Positions 17,337 to 25,682 of a DNA stretch of 64,000 nt are shown piece by piece. The notes below the pieces were generated by a model. It saw nothing but the letters and a program-made list of their open reading frames with translations, had not been told where the DNA came from and ran no database searches. A program made the translations under genes and the position numbers. Source of the stretch: Bryobacterales bacterium (GTDB lineage Bacteria; Acidobacteriota; Terriglobia; Bryobacterales; Bryobacteraceae); NCBI GenBank assembly GCA_016713735.1, contig JADJOP010000001.1:186001-250000 (forward strand), given 5' to 3'. The stretch's first letter is position 1. The number at the start of each line of letters is the position of its first letter.

Positions 17337-19430
17337 CTAGTTCGTTACCTTGCCCTGCACGCGGCTCACGATTTCTTCCGCGATGCTGCGCGGCACTTCC
17401 TCGTACTGACCGAAGTGCATGGTGAATGCCCCGCGGCCCTGCGTCTTCGAGCGCAGGTCGGTGGCATAGCCAAACATTTCCGACAACGGCACCATCGACT
17501 TGATGATGTGCGTGCCGCCCAAAATCTCAGTGCCTTCCAACCGTCCGCGGCGGCTGATCAGGTCGCCGTTTACCGAACCCATGTATTCGTCCGGCACCAC
17601 CACCTCGACCCGCATCACGGGTTCGAGCAGCACCGGCTTCGCCCTGCGGAAGCCTTCCTTGGCGCAGATCGCCGAACAGATCTTGAAGGCCATTTCCGAC
17701 GAATCGACTTCGTGGTAGCCGCCGTCGATGACGGAAACCTTCACGTTCGACATCGGGTAGCCGGCCAACACACCCGACTCCAGCGACTCGCGCACGCCCT
17801 TTTCGACAGCCGAGATGAACTCCTTCGGAATCGATCCGCCAAAGGTCTTGTTCTCGAAGACAAAACCCTCTTCGCTTTCGAAGGGTTCGACGAGAAGCTT
17901 CACCTTGGCGTATTGGCCGCTGCCGCCGGTCTGCTTCTTATGGATGTATTCGTTCTCGGCGCGGTTGCGGATCGCTTCGCGGTAGGCCACCTGCGGCTTA
18001 CCAACGTTGGCCTCCACGTTGAACTCGCGCTTCATGCGGTCGACGATGATTTCCAGGTGCAACTCGCCCATGCCGGCGAGAATCGTCTGGCCCGTTTCCT
18101 GGTCGGTGTACACCTTCAGGGTCGGGTCTTCGGTGGCGAGCTTTTGAATCGCCATGCCGAGCTTTTCCTGGTCGGCCTTGCTCTTGGGCTCGATGGCGAG
18201 CTGAATGACAGGCGCCGGGAAGTCGATGGCCTCGAGCACGACCGGCGCCGCTTCGGCGCAAATGGTGTCGCCGGTGACGATGGTCTTCAGGCCCACCGCG
18301 GCGCAGATGTCGCCGGCGCGGATCTCCTGAATCTCTTCGCGCTTATTGGCGTGCATTTTCACCAGGCGGCCAACGCGTTCGCGCTTGTTCTTTCCCGGAT
18401 TGAACACCGTGTCACCGGTGTTCATGAAGCCGGAGTAGACACGCAGGAAGCAGAGTTGCCCGACAAACGGGTCGGTCATAATCTTGAAGATCAGCGCCGA
18501 AAACGGCTCGTCGTCGCTCGCCTTGCGAGTTAGCGTTTCTTCCTTATTGTCCGGATTGATCCCCTGCACCGAAGGCACTTCCAGCGGCGAAGGCAGGTAG
18601 TGGACCACGGCGTCGAGCATGTTCTGGACGCCCTTGTTCTTAAACGAAGAACCACAAATCACCGGGAAGATCTTCTGATCGAGCGTCGCTTTGCGGATGC
18701 CCTCGATCAATTCCTCATTGGAAATCGGAGCCCCTTCGATAAATTTCTCAAAGAGGTTGTCGTTGGACTCGGCCACCGCCTCAACCAGCTTTTCGCGGTA
18801 TTCGGCGGCCAGGTCGGCCAGGTCGGCCGGGATCTCGACGTCGTCGTACTTGGCGCCGAGCGATTCATCGCGCCAGATGCGCGCCGTCATCGTCACCAGG
18901 TCAACAACACCCTTAAACTGGTCTTCCGCCCCGACCGGGATCTGAATGGCCACCGGACGAGCCTTCAGCCGCTCGACGATCGTTTCCACCGAACGGAAGA
19001 AGTCCGCACCAACGCGGTCCATCTTATTGATGAAGCAGATGCGCGGGACTCGGTACTTATCGGCCTGGCGCCACACGGTTTCCGATTGCGGCTGCACACC
19101 AGCCACCGCGTCAAACACGGCTACCGCGCCATCGAGCACACGCAGCGAACGCTCCACCTCAGCGGTGAAGTCCACGTGCCCAGGCGTGTCGATAATGTTG
19201 ATGACGATATCGTTCCACTGGCAGGTGGTCGCAGCCGAAGTGATCGTGATGCCGCGCTCCTGCTCCTGCTCCATCCAATCCATCACCGCCGTGCCTTCAT
19301 GCACTTCGCCGATCTTGTAAGTACGACCGGTGTAATACAGGATGCGTTCCGTAGTTGTGGTTTTACCGGCATCAATGTGCGCCATGATGCCGATGTTGCG
19401 CATTTTATCGAGTGCTACAGTGCGAGCCAT
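17337..19430 (-). CDS. fusA: Elongation factor G
   Basis: EF-G drives translocation. The G1 motif AHIDAGKTTT (about 17-26), DTPGHVDF and NKMDR are intact, followed by domains II-V with the domain IV ARREAIRNRAENEYIHKKQTGGSG-type region (here VAYREAIRNRAENEYIHKK). Length 697 aa is standard. No clear Shine-Dalgarno precedes the ATG. It lies 32 nt after rpsG. Confidence 0.98.
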   Translation of the reverse strand: MARTVALDKMRNIGIMAHIDAGKTTTTERILYYTGRTYKIGEVHEGTAVMDWMEQEQERGITITSAATTCQWNDIVINIIDTPGHVDFTAEVERSLRVLDGAVAVFDAVAGVQPQSETVWRQADKYRVPRICFINKMDRVGADFFRSVETIVERLKARPVAIQIPVGAEDQFKGVVDLVTMTARIWRDESLGAKYDDVEIPADLADLAAEYREKLVEAVAESNDNLFEKFIEGAPISNEELIEGIRKATLDQKIFPVICGSSFKNKGVQNMLDAVVHYLPSPLEVPSVQGINPDNKEETLTRKASDDEPFSALIFKIMTDPFVGQLCFLRVYSGFMNTGDTVFNPGKNKRERVGRLVKMHANKREEIQEIRAGDICAAVGLKTIVTGDTICAEAAPVVLEAIDFPAPVIQLAIEPKSKADQEKLGMAIQKLATEDPTLKVYTDQETGQTILAGMGELHLEIIVDRMKREFNVEANVGKPQVAYREAIRNRAENEYIHKKQTGGSGQYAKVKLLVEPFESEEGFVFENKTFGGSIPKEFISAVEKGVRESLESGVLAGYPMSNVKVSVIDGGYHEVDSSEMAFKICSAICAKEGFRRAKPVLLEPVMRVEVVVPDEYMGSVNGDLISRRGRLEGTEILGGTHIIKSMVPLSEMFGYATDLRSKTQGRGAFTMHFGQYEEVPRSIAEEIVSRVQGKVTN

Positions 19431-19462
19431 ATAGTCAAATCAACAAGTGAAGAGCAGTCAGC

Positions 19463-19931
19463 CTACCAACGGTAGTGGGCAAAAGCCTTATTGGCCTCGG
19501 CCATACGGTGAACATCATCCTTTTTCTTGATGGCGCCGCCCCGCATATTGGCGGCGTCATTCAATTCGGCGGCCAGCTTCTCATCCATGCCCTTTTTCCG
19601 GGCGCGAACGGGCGCTGATGAGCAACCAGCGAATGGCAAGCGAGGTGCGCCGGTTGTTGGGCACCTCGATCGGCACCTGGTAGTTGGCGCCACCCACACG
19701 GCGGGTTTTCACTTCGAGAACCGGCTTGCAGTTCTCTACCGCCTTCTTGAACACCTTGAGGGGCTCCTCGCCGGTGCGCTCCTGGATCTTGCCCAAGGCG
19801 CCATAGAAGAGGTTCTGCGAAACGGTCTTCTTGCCGTCCCACATCATCGAATTCATGAACTTCTCGGCCAGGGTGGAATTGTAAAGAGGATCAGCGGAAA
19901 CTTCCCGGACTTCGGCACGACGACGACGCAT
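19463..19931 (-). CDS. rpsG: 30S ribosomal protein S7 (single-base frameshift)
   Basis: S7 nucleates 30S head assembly. The first frame gives MRRRRAEVREVSADPLYNST through NNRRTSLAIRWLLISARSRPEKG, then loses homology. The C-terminus MDEKLAAELNDAANMRGGAI to HRMAEANKAFAHYRW lies in another frame. Removing one base from the run at 19590-19597 (plus-strand CCCTTTTT) restores a 155-aa S7. The homopolymer context and essentiality point to a sequencing error. It lies between rpsL and fusA. Confidence 0.92.
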
Positions 19932-19946
19932 ATCGATTCCCTCTCC

Positions 19947-20348
19947 TTACTTCTTCTTGCCCGCGGCAGCCGCGCCGGCCTTGGGCCGCTTGGCGCCATA
20001 CTTGGAACGGCCTTGACGGCGATCATTCACGCCGGCGGCATCGAGCGTGCCGCGCACCACGTGGTAGCGAACACCGGGAAGATCCTTCACACGGCCGCCA
20101 CGAATCAGCACAATCGAGTGCTCCTGCAGATTGTGGCCTTCGCCGGGGATGTAGGTCGTCACTTCAATGCCATTGGTCAGGCGCACGCGAGCCACCTTGC
20201 GGAGCGCCGAGTTCGGCTTCTTCGGGGTGGTCGTGTATACGCGCGTGCATACGCCGCGCTTCTGGGGGCAAGCTTGCAGCGCGGGGCTTGCCGTCTTGTA
20301 CCGGGGTGGCTTGCGGCCTTTGCGGACAAGTTGATTAAACGTCGGCAC
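19947..20348 (-). CDS. rpsL: 30S ribosomal protein S12
   Basis: S12 lies at the decoding centre. MPTFNQLVRKGRKPP, TTTPKKPNSALRKVARVRL and GGRVKDLPGVRYHVVRG are intact. The lysines whose mutation gives streptomycin resistance (K43/K44 region and the one in GRVKDLPG) are wild-type. It starts with GTG after AGGAGAAATAC. A lysine/alanine-rich tail extends it to 133 aa. It is the promoter-proximal gene of the superoperon. Confidence 0.97.
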   Translation of the reverse strand: MPTFNQLVRKGRKPPRYKTASPALQACPQKRGVCTRVYTTTPKKPNSALRKVARVRLTNGIEVTTYIPGEGHNLQEHSIVLIRGGRVKDLPGVRYHVVRGTLDAAGVNDRRQGRSKYGAKRPKAGAAAAGKKK

Positions 20349-20861
20349 GTATTTCTCCTGCGATCAGAACCTTGTAAATGGCGGCCCGCAAAAGGCACCT
20401 GCATGATTCACGCGGCGGCTTTGTGAAAGCCACGCTGGATCAGCGATACCCGAGGGACCGTGAACGGAAACTCTCGCCCGCGGTACGGACGAGCTTTCCA
20501 ACCTAAGTGCTATATGCCTGCTATTGCGAGGGTTACGTTTCAGACCAGCCCATATCGGGGAAGGCGTTGATACCTATCCGAAAGCGGGGCCGACTCCCGG
20601 CCGGGCCTTCTCTTCCACCCTTCTCCAGGCACTCGCCGAGCTGAGCTCAACTGGCTGTGAGAATTTAGCGGGGGCGGAACGTCGAGAAGACGGTAGCCTA
20701 CAGAGTAGAATCGACTACTCGCTAAACCTTCCAATAGTCTCATGCCACGGAAATATTTGTCAAGCGGGTTTGGCAAACGGGATGCTCAAGGTAGCCGGGA
20801 CGCCAATCTTGACGCAATCGGACTTGATTCCGGGCAGATTTAGCAGCACCATCGGAGGACC
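20349..20861. other. Divergent intergenic region upstream of rpsL and the SBBP-repeat gene
   Basis: These 513 bases contain no convincing gene. They hold the likely leader of the str operon on the minus strand. Two short perfect hairpins occur: GGCTTT/AAAGCC with a 3-nt loop at 20418-20432, and GAGTAG/CTACTC with a 6-nt loop at 20704-20721. A candidate minus-strand promoter lies at 20734-20763. A GGAGG box at the right end serves the plus-strand gene. No tRNA-like fold was recognised. Confidence 0.6.
20734..20763 (-). promoter_or_regulatory. Candidate sigma-70 promoter of the str-S10-spc-alpha superoperon
   Basis: On the minus strand a perfect -35 box TTGACA (20763-20758) is separated by 18 nt from a weak -10 box GACTAT (20739-20734). 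Transcription from here would give an rpsL leader of roughly 380 nt. The -35 is strong and the -10 poor, so this is a candidate only. Confidence 0.4.
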
Positions 20862-22898
20862 ATGCGACCGATTTCCATGCTCGCCTTCCATGCCCTGTTG
20901 GCCGCCGGAGCGCTTCAGGCGCTTCCGCTGCGCCAGGAGTTCGGCACCTTCCTCGGCGGAACCGCGGCCGACCTCGGCCAGCATGTCCGCGCCGACGGGC
21001 AGGGCAACATTATTATGGCCGGGTTGACCTCGGTCGGCGGCATCCCGGTGGTGAATGCCACGCCGGTCGGCCCAGCCCGCAATGAGCGGCTCTTCGTCGC
21101 CAAGTTCTCAGCCACCGGCACGCTGCTCTGGTCTAATTACTACGGTGGTAATAGTAGGGAACTGCTTCACAACCTGGCTGTTGACGCGCAGGGCAACATC
21201 TATATAGCGGGCCGCACGATGTCCACCGACTGGCCGACCCCTTCAGGCACCGGTCAGGGCATCCTGCTCTCGCTCAACCCGAACGGCGGGGTCCGCTGGG
21301 CACTGGGGTTCGCTGAGGTGGACCGCATCTGGGCGGTCGCCGTCCATCCGAACGGCACTGTCTATGCCGCCGGCCAGTGCATCACCTTTCGCGCCCCTGT
21401 CAACGGTTTCCAGCCGACCTACGGCGGGGGTGAATACGACGCCTTTTTCTTTACCCTCAACCAGTCGGGCACGGTTCTCTCGCGTTCCTACTACGGCGGT
21501 AATGGAAACGATGAGATTTGGGACATGAGCGTTGAGCCGGAGGGCAACCTGAGCGTCGCCGGGGTGAGCAGTTCCTCCAACCTGCCGGCCTCGGGTTTCC
21601 CCGCGGGAGGCGGCACGATCAATCTCGCCCCTGGGCGTATGTTCTTTGCCAGCATCGACTTGCCTGGCCGGTCGGTCGCCTTCATTCGATCGATTCCGGC
21701 CTCCACTGGCCGCCCCTACCGCGTCGTGGCCGGCAAGACGGGCGTGTGGGTGGCCGGATTTGCCGGACCCAACCTGTTTCTCACCGGGAATGCCTGGCAG
21801 AGCACGCTGACCAACTTCGAGGATCATTTCCTCGTCCGCATCAACTACCAGGGGGGCACGATCGGCTACGCCACTTACCTGCACCCGGTTCAGGTGGGCT
21901 TCGGTCCTGGGCTGACGATCGATGAGAACGACCGCGCTTTTGTCACCGGCCACCTGCAAGGGCCGCCGCAATCGAACCCCTGGCGCGTGACTGCCGACGC
22001 ACTCCAACCGGTCCACGGCGGGGCGACCGGAGACGCCTATCTGCTCGTGGTGCAGCCCAACGGCACGGTGGACCACGCCACATTCCTGGGCGGTCCAGGG
22101 CTGGAACGGGGGAATGACGTCGCTTCCCTCGGCGGGGGCAAGTTTGCCTGGCTCGGTACGGCGTTCGCCGACGGGTTCCCGGTGACGGGTGGCGCGACGC
22201 AGTTGCAAGCCCGCGGAGCTGGCGATTTCTGGTTAGGAATCTATCAGTTGGGCACACCACCCGCGCCGCCGCAACCGCCCCAGCCACCGCAACCCCCGCA
22301 GCCGCCGGCCACTCCACAGCCGACCCTGGCGGCCAACGCCATCACCAATGGAGCCAGTTTCGCCCCGGGGGCGGTGGCGGCGGGTGAGATAGTGACGTTG
22401 TTTCCCCAGAACGCTGGACCTGCTACGTTAGTCGGAGCAGAGTTGACCGCCCAGAATCGCTTCGCTACCCTGATTGGCGAAACGCGTGTACTGTTCGATG
22501 GCGTCGCCGCCCCCATGATCTACGCGCGGACGGGTCAAGTCTCGGCGATTGTCCCTTACGCGGTCGCGGGCCGGAGTACGACGTCAGTAGAGATCGAGTA
22601 CAAGAACGTCAAATCGGCTGCGGTGCAAGTTCCCGTCACCGCCTCGGCGCCGGCGCTCTTCACGACCGATGGGAAGCAGGCGGTGGCCGTAAACGGCAAT
22701 GCCTGCTGCAACTCACCGCAGGCAAGGGTGGCTCCGGGCGGCATCCTCGTGTTCTATGCCACGGGTGAGGGCGAGGCCGGGGTTATGCAGTTGAACGTGC
22801 AACTAGCGGCAGACACGCCGTCCGGAGATGCCGTGCCGATTGTGGTCCGGGTGGGCAGCGCCAGTTCGCCCTCGGGCGTTACGGTCGCCGTCCAGTAA
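20862..22898 (+). CDS. Secreted SBBP-repeat beta-propeller protein with Solibacter-type C-terminal domain
   Basis: An N-terminal hydrophobic segment (MLAFHALLAAGALQALP) suggests export. Residues about 25-470 contain repeated blocks such as GTFLGGTAADLGQHVRADGQ, NIYIAGRT and YYGGNGNDEIWDMSV, spaced about 50-60 aa, the pattern of SBBP (beta-propeller) repeats. A proline/glutamine linker (PQPPQPPQPP) follows. The last 200 or so residues start ANAITNGASFAPG and include GETRVLFDGVAAPM, TGQVSAIVPYAV and VFYATGEGEAG, the signature of the C-terminal domain described for Solibacter (TIGR03437). Function is unknown; an extracellular or surface role is likely. GGAGG lies very close to the ATG, and a second ATG five codons in is an alternative. 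Confidence 0.85.
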   Translation: MRPISMLAFHALLAAGALQALPLRQEFGTFLGGTAADLGQHVRADGQGNIIMAGLTSVGGIPVVNATPVGPARNERLFVAKFSATGTLLWSNYYGGNSRELLHNLAVDAQGNIYIAGRTMSTDWPTPSGTGQGILLSLNPNGGVRWALGFAEVDRIWAVAVHPNGTVYAAGQCITFRAPVNGFQPTYGGGEYDAFFFTLNQSGTVLSRSYYGGNGNDEIWDMSVEPEGNLSVAGVSSSSNLPASGFPAGGGTINLAPGRMFFASIDLPGRSVAFIRSIPASTGRPYRVVAGKTGVWVAGFAGPNLFLTGNAWQSTLTNFEDHFLVRINYQGGTIGYATYLHPVQVGFGPGLTIDENDRAFVTGHLQGPPQSNPWRVTADALQPVHGGATGDAYLLVVQPNGTVDHATFLGGPGLERGNDVASLGGGKFAWLGTAFADGFPVTGGATQLQARGAGDFWLGIYQLGTPPAPPQPPQPPQPPQPPATPQPTLAANAITNGASFAPGAVAAGEIVTLFPQNAGPATLVGAELTAQNRFATLIGETRVLFDGVAAPMIYARTGQVSAIVPYAVAGRSTTSVEIEYKNVKSAAVQVPVTASAPALFTTDGKQAVAVNGNACCNSPQARVAPGGILVFYATGEGEAGVMQLNVQLAADTPSGDAVPIVVRVGSASSPSGVTVAVQ

Positions 22899-22899
22899 G

Positions 22900-23286
22900 C
22901 TAGCGGGCGAGCGCGTTTGCGTTGACGCCGTAAAAGAACTCTTCGCGCGTGATCTTCCCGCCGGCAACCGTATAGACCGCGATCTCCTCGTTGGACGCCC
23001 TCGTTCCCGTCGCCTTTGGGGTGACGTCGAACTGGAAGGTGACGGCGAAGCGGTCCTGCAGCAGGAACGGCCCGTGAATGGCTGCGCCGTGGATTTCGTG
23101 AGCAGCGGCCCAGTCCTTGCTCTTCCCGATCACCGCTTCCTTACCTTTGGTTTCGAGCGAGCCGTTAGGCCGGGGAGAGGCCTCCACGCTGACGATGTCA
23201 TCGGCGTAGAGTTCCTGCATCGCTTCGAAGTTCTTGAACTGACTGCAGAGCTCGACGAGCCGTGCGGCGACGGTTGCTGTATCCAT
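22900..23286 (-). CDS. SnoaL-like / NTF2-fold protein
   Basis: This 128-aa protein fits the NTF2-like fold of small SnoaL-type proteins: an N-terminal helix (RLVELCSQFKNFEAMQELYAD), DIVSVEASP, then TKGKEAVIGKSKDWAAAHE and a beta-sheet ending in GGKITREEFFYG. No catalytic assignment can be made. Its stop faces the stop of the preceding gene with a one-base gap, so the two are convergent. Confidence 0.75.
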   Translation of the reverse strand: MDTATVAARLVELCSQFKNFEAMQELYADDIVSVEASPRPNGSLETKGKEAVIGKSKDWAAAHEIHGAAIHGPFLLQDRFAVTFQFDVTPKATGTRASNEEIAVYTVAGGKITREEFFYGVNANALAR

Positions 23287-23359
23287 ACCTCATAATACAG
23301 ATTCCAAGACCCCGAAGTTTCACCGGCGCATGAATGCGGTCCGGTATACACTCTCCCTT

Positions 23360-24358
23360 ATGCGCAAACTCGTACTCGCCGCCGCCTTGTCCCTCGCCGC
23401 TTTCGCTCAGGACACCACCAACTTCCCGGTGTTGGGCAAGATTGTCCGTCTCGATCCCCGGCTTGACCAGTTGTTGGCGCGCGACGCCCAACTGCACGTC
23501 GTATCTTGTTGTTTTGACTGGTCGGAGGGGCCGACCTGGGACCGCAAGGGTGGGTTCGTTTTGTTTTCTGACATTCCGCGGAATTCGGTGATGAAGTGGA
23601 AGGAGGGCGAAGGTGTGAGTCTGTTCCTGAAGCCTTCGGGCTATACCGGGGCAGTGCCCTACGGCAAGGAACCGGGCTCGAACGGACTGTTGATGGACCC
23701 GCAGGGGCGGCTGCTTTCGGCCGAACACGGCGACCGCCGCATCTCGATGCTCTACCCCGACGGCGGCAAGCGGACGCTGGCTGACAACTATCAGGGCAAG
23801 CGGCTGAACTCGCCGAACGACCTGGCGCTGCACTCCTCCGGCGCGGTGTACTTCACCGATCCGCCCTACGGGCTGCCCGATAACGTGAACGACAAGCGGA
23901 AGGAACTCGACTTCCAGGGCGTCTACCGCATCAAGACCGACGGCACGGTGACGCTGCTCACAAAGGAGATGACGCGGCCCAACGGCATCGCCTTTTCGCC
24001 CGACGAGAAGACGCTCTACGTGGCCCAGTCCGATCCGCAGAAAGCGATCTGGATGGCCTACCCGGTGAAGGCCGACGGGACGCTGGGGGCGGGCAAGGTA
24101 CTGGCAGACGTGACCCAGATGGTGGGCAAGATGAAGGGACTGCCGGACGGGTTGAAGGTGGATCGCGCCGGCAACCTGTGGGCGACCGGACCGGGCGGCA
24201 TCCACATTCTGGCTCCCGATGGTACGCCGCTGGGACGCATCGAAACGGGCGAGGCCACGGCCAACTGTGCCTGGGGCGATGACGGCTCGACGCTCTACAT
24301 CACCACCGACATGTACCTGACGCGGATCAAGACTCTGACGAAGGGCGCTGGCTGGTAA
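23360..24358 (+). CDS. SMP-30/gluconolactonase-like hydrolase, exported
   Basis: I start at the ATG giving MRKLVLAAALSLAAFAQ, a clear signal peptide. A start 30 nt upstream would spoil it. The six-bladed propeller of the SMP-30/gluconolactonase/LRE family is visible: SEGPTW (metal ligand E56), NSPNDLALHSSGAVYFTDPPYG, RPNGIAFSPDEKTLYVAQSD and LPDGLKVDRAGNLWATGPGG. Such enzymes hydrolyse sugar lactones in a Ca/Zn-dependent way, here probably in the periplasm. The substrate is not known. Confidence 0.88.
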   Translation: MRKLVLAAALSLAAFAQDTTNFPVLGKIVRLDPRLDQLLARDAQLHVVSCCFDWSEGPTWDRKGGFVLFSDIPRNSVMKWKEGEGVSLFLKPSGYTGAVPYGKEPGSNGLLMDPQGRLLSAEHGDRRISMLYPDGGKRTLADNYQGKRLNSPNDLALHSSGAVYFTDPPYGLPDNVNDKRKELDFQGVYRIKTDGTVTLLTKEMTRPNGIAFSPDEKTLYVAQSDPQKAIWMAYPVKADGTLGAGKVLADVTQMVGKMKGLPDGLKVDRAGNLWATGPGGIHILAPDGTPLGRIETGEATANCAWGDDGSTLYITTDMYLTRIKTLTKGAGW

Positions 24359-24572
24359 CCGGCGGGTCGGGCTGTTTGCCGCCCATGACGCCGGACTTCT
24401 CGGCTTTCTCCTTGGCCCAGTGGAGCAGCCGTTTCACGGGCGGGAAGTAGTCGCCCAGGATGACCAGCCCGGGGATGAGGAAGATCCAACCCGGCATGAC
24501 AGGCAGGATGAGTCCTGCAATGCCCAGCAGGACCAAGCCGATGCCCAGAGACACTCGAAGCGCGTGACGCAT
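24327..24572 (-). CDS. Small PGPGW-type transmembrane protein
   Basis: This 81-aa protein has two hydrophobic helices around a LPVMPGWIFLIPGLVILG block, the hallmark of the putative transmembrane PGPGW family, then a charged cytosolic tail (LLHWAKEKAEKSG). Its 3' end overlaps the end of the lactonase gene on the opposite strand by 32 nt. Function is unknown. Confidence 0.75.
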   Translation of the reverse strand: MRHALRVSLGIGLVLLGIAGLILPVMPGWIFLIPGLVILGDYFPPVKRLLHWAKEKAEKSGVMGGKQPDPPVTSQRPSSES

Positions 24573-25280
24573 AAGTCAGGAGGAAGAGGTGGAGGCTCCC
24601 CGCCTCCATTATCCTCTGAAACCACTGACTCGCCCCACGCGCTTCGCGTTTCCGTGGATGCCGGGTTGGCGTCAGTTTGAGTTCACGGGGAATCCGCCGA
24701 GCGATGCCTGGCAGTTGCGGGAAACCGCGCCGAGAGCCGAGGTTGGCCTGGTGACGGTCCCTTCTGTGCGCTGAGCCGGTGTGGCTGGCAGCTTGTGGAG
24801 AACCGGCCAGCGAAGGCAATCGATGCGGAAAGGTTGGTAAACTCGGCGGATAAATCCGGATTATTGAGTACGAACGTGGCCGTTGTTTGAAAACGGCTGA
24901 TCGAGGCGCCCCGATCAAGGGACCTCATCCGGAGGTCGCGGTCTCCTGGGAGGCGTCACGAGGCCATTTGTTTGCAATGATATGCGGGCGACCTGGAAAG
25001 GCGAGGGGAAGCGAGGGGCGTGAAGAGCCTCGCCAGACGTACCATAACTACGGCGGAAGTTCGTATTTTTTTCTTTGAGTCTTCTCCTCCGCAGAGGGAA
25101 GGCTAGTCCGGAAACACGGGAGGCGCCCATCGCGGGATGTGGTTGCAGATAAATCCTTAACACCATTCCGGCTGCGGGGTAGACGCGCGATGCGATAGGA
25201 CTCTGGTACTAGAACCTTAGTCCTCCAAGGATGAGGTTTATCTCTTGACCGGGTGAGGTAAAACACTTAGATTTAGGATA
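24573..25280. other. Long intergenic region without a recognisable gene
   Basis: These roughly 700 bases hold only short open frames with no recognisable homology on either strand. Features seen are a 6-bp hairpin (GCCGTT/AACGGC) near 24880, a short palindrome AATCCGGATT at 24853-24862, and the promoter-like element just before the PilZ gene. It may include decayed sequence or the 5' region of the PGPGW gene. Confidence 0.5.
25245..25273 (+). promoter_or_regulatory. Candidate promoter of a leaderless PilZ mRNA
   Basis: TTGACC (25245-25250), a 17-nt spacer and TAGATT (25268-25273) resemble a sigma-70 promoter. Initiation about 7 nt downstream would fall at or next to the ATG at 25281, and there is no properly spaced Shine-Dalgarno, so the transcript could be leaderless. 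Confidence 0.45.
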
Positions 25281-25616
25281 ATGCAGGCTGAACAGCGCAA
25301 ATCGAAGCGGTTTGACCTACGCCTCCTGATCGAGTTGGTGCGCGCGGGGACCGAGCCGATCAACCGGGTGACGGAAACCAGAAACGTGAGTTCCGGGGGT
25401 GTGCTGTTCGATAGCGACAGTCAGCTTCCCGTGGGAGACCCAATCGAGTATTTCCTGACGCTGCCGACCAGCAGCAAGGATGGGAACAATGTCAGGCTGC
25501 ACTGCATGGGCACGGTGATCCGGACCGAGAGCAGCCAGAAGCGGAACCGGAAGGAAAAGCCGTTCCACGTTGCCGCCACATTGGAACGCTACGAGTTCGT
25601 TCGCTTCGGGCGTTAG
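25281..25616 (+). CDS. PilZ domain protein
   Basis: A single-domain PilZ protein of 111 aa. The cyclic-di-GMP binding motifs are present: RxxxR at R6-R10 (RKSKR) and NxSxxG at N35-G40 (NVSSGG), followed by a beta-barrel (VRLHCMGTVIRTESSQKR). It is likely a cytosolic c-di-GMP receptor with an unknown partner. A second PilZ protein, fused to a J-domain, lies near 55.5 kb. Confidence 0.85.
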   Translation: MQAEQRKSKRFDLRLLIELVRAGTEPINRVTETRNVSSGGVLFDSDSQLPVGDPIEYFLTLPTSSKDGNNVRLHCMGTVIRTESSQKRNRKEKPFHVAATLERYEFVRFGR

Positions 25617-25682
25617 GCCGCGTTTTTTCCCAGCCGGGGCTCACCTCTCCCTCCAGACAAGCGGTACGATAGCAACACCGCT

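Noticed and set aside
20540..20776. A 78-codon minus-strand frame in the rpsL upstream region
   Set aside because: No homology, and it overlaps the best promoter candidate.
22255..22320. CRISPR-like short tandem repeat
   Set aside because: Units are 6-9 nt, in frame and encode Pro/Gln; there are no spacers.
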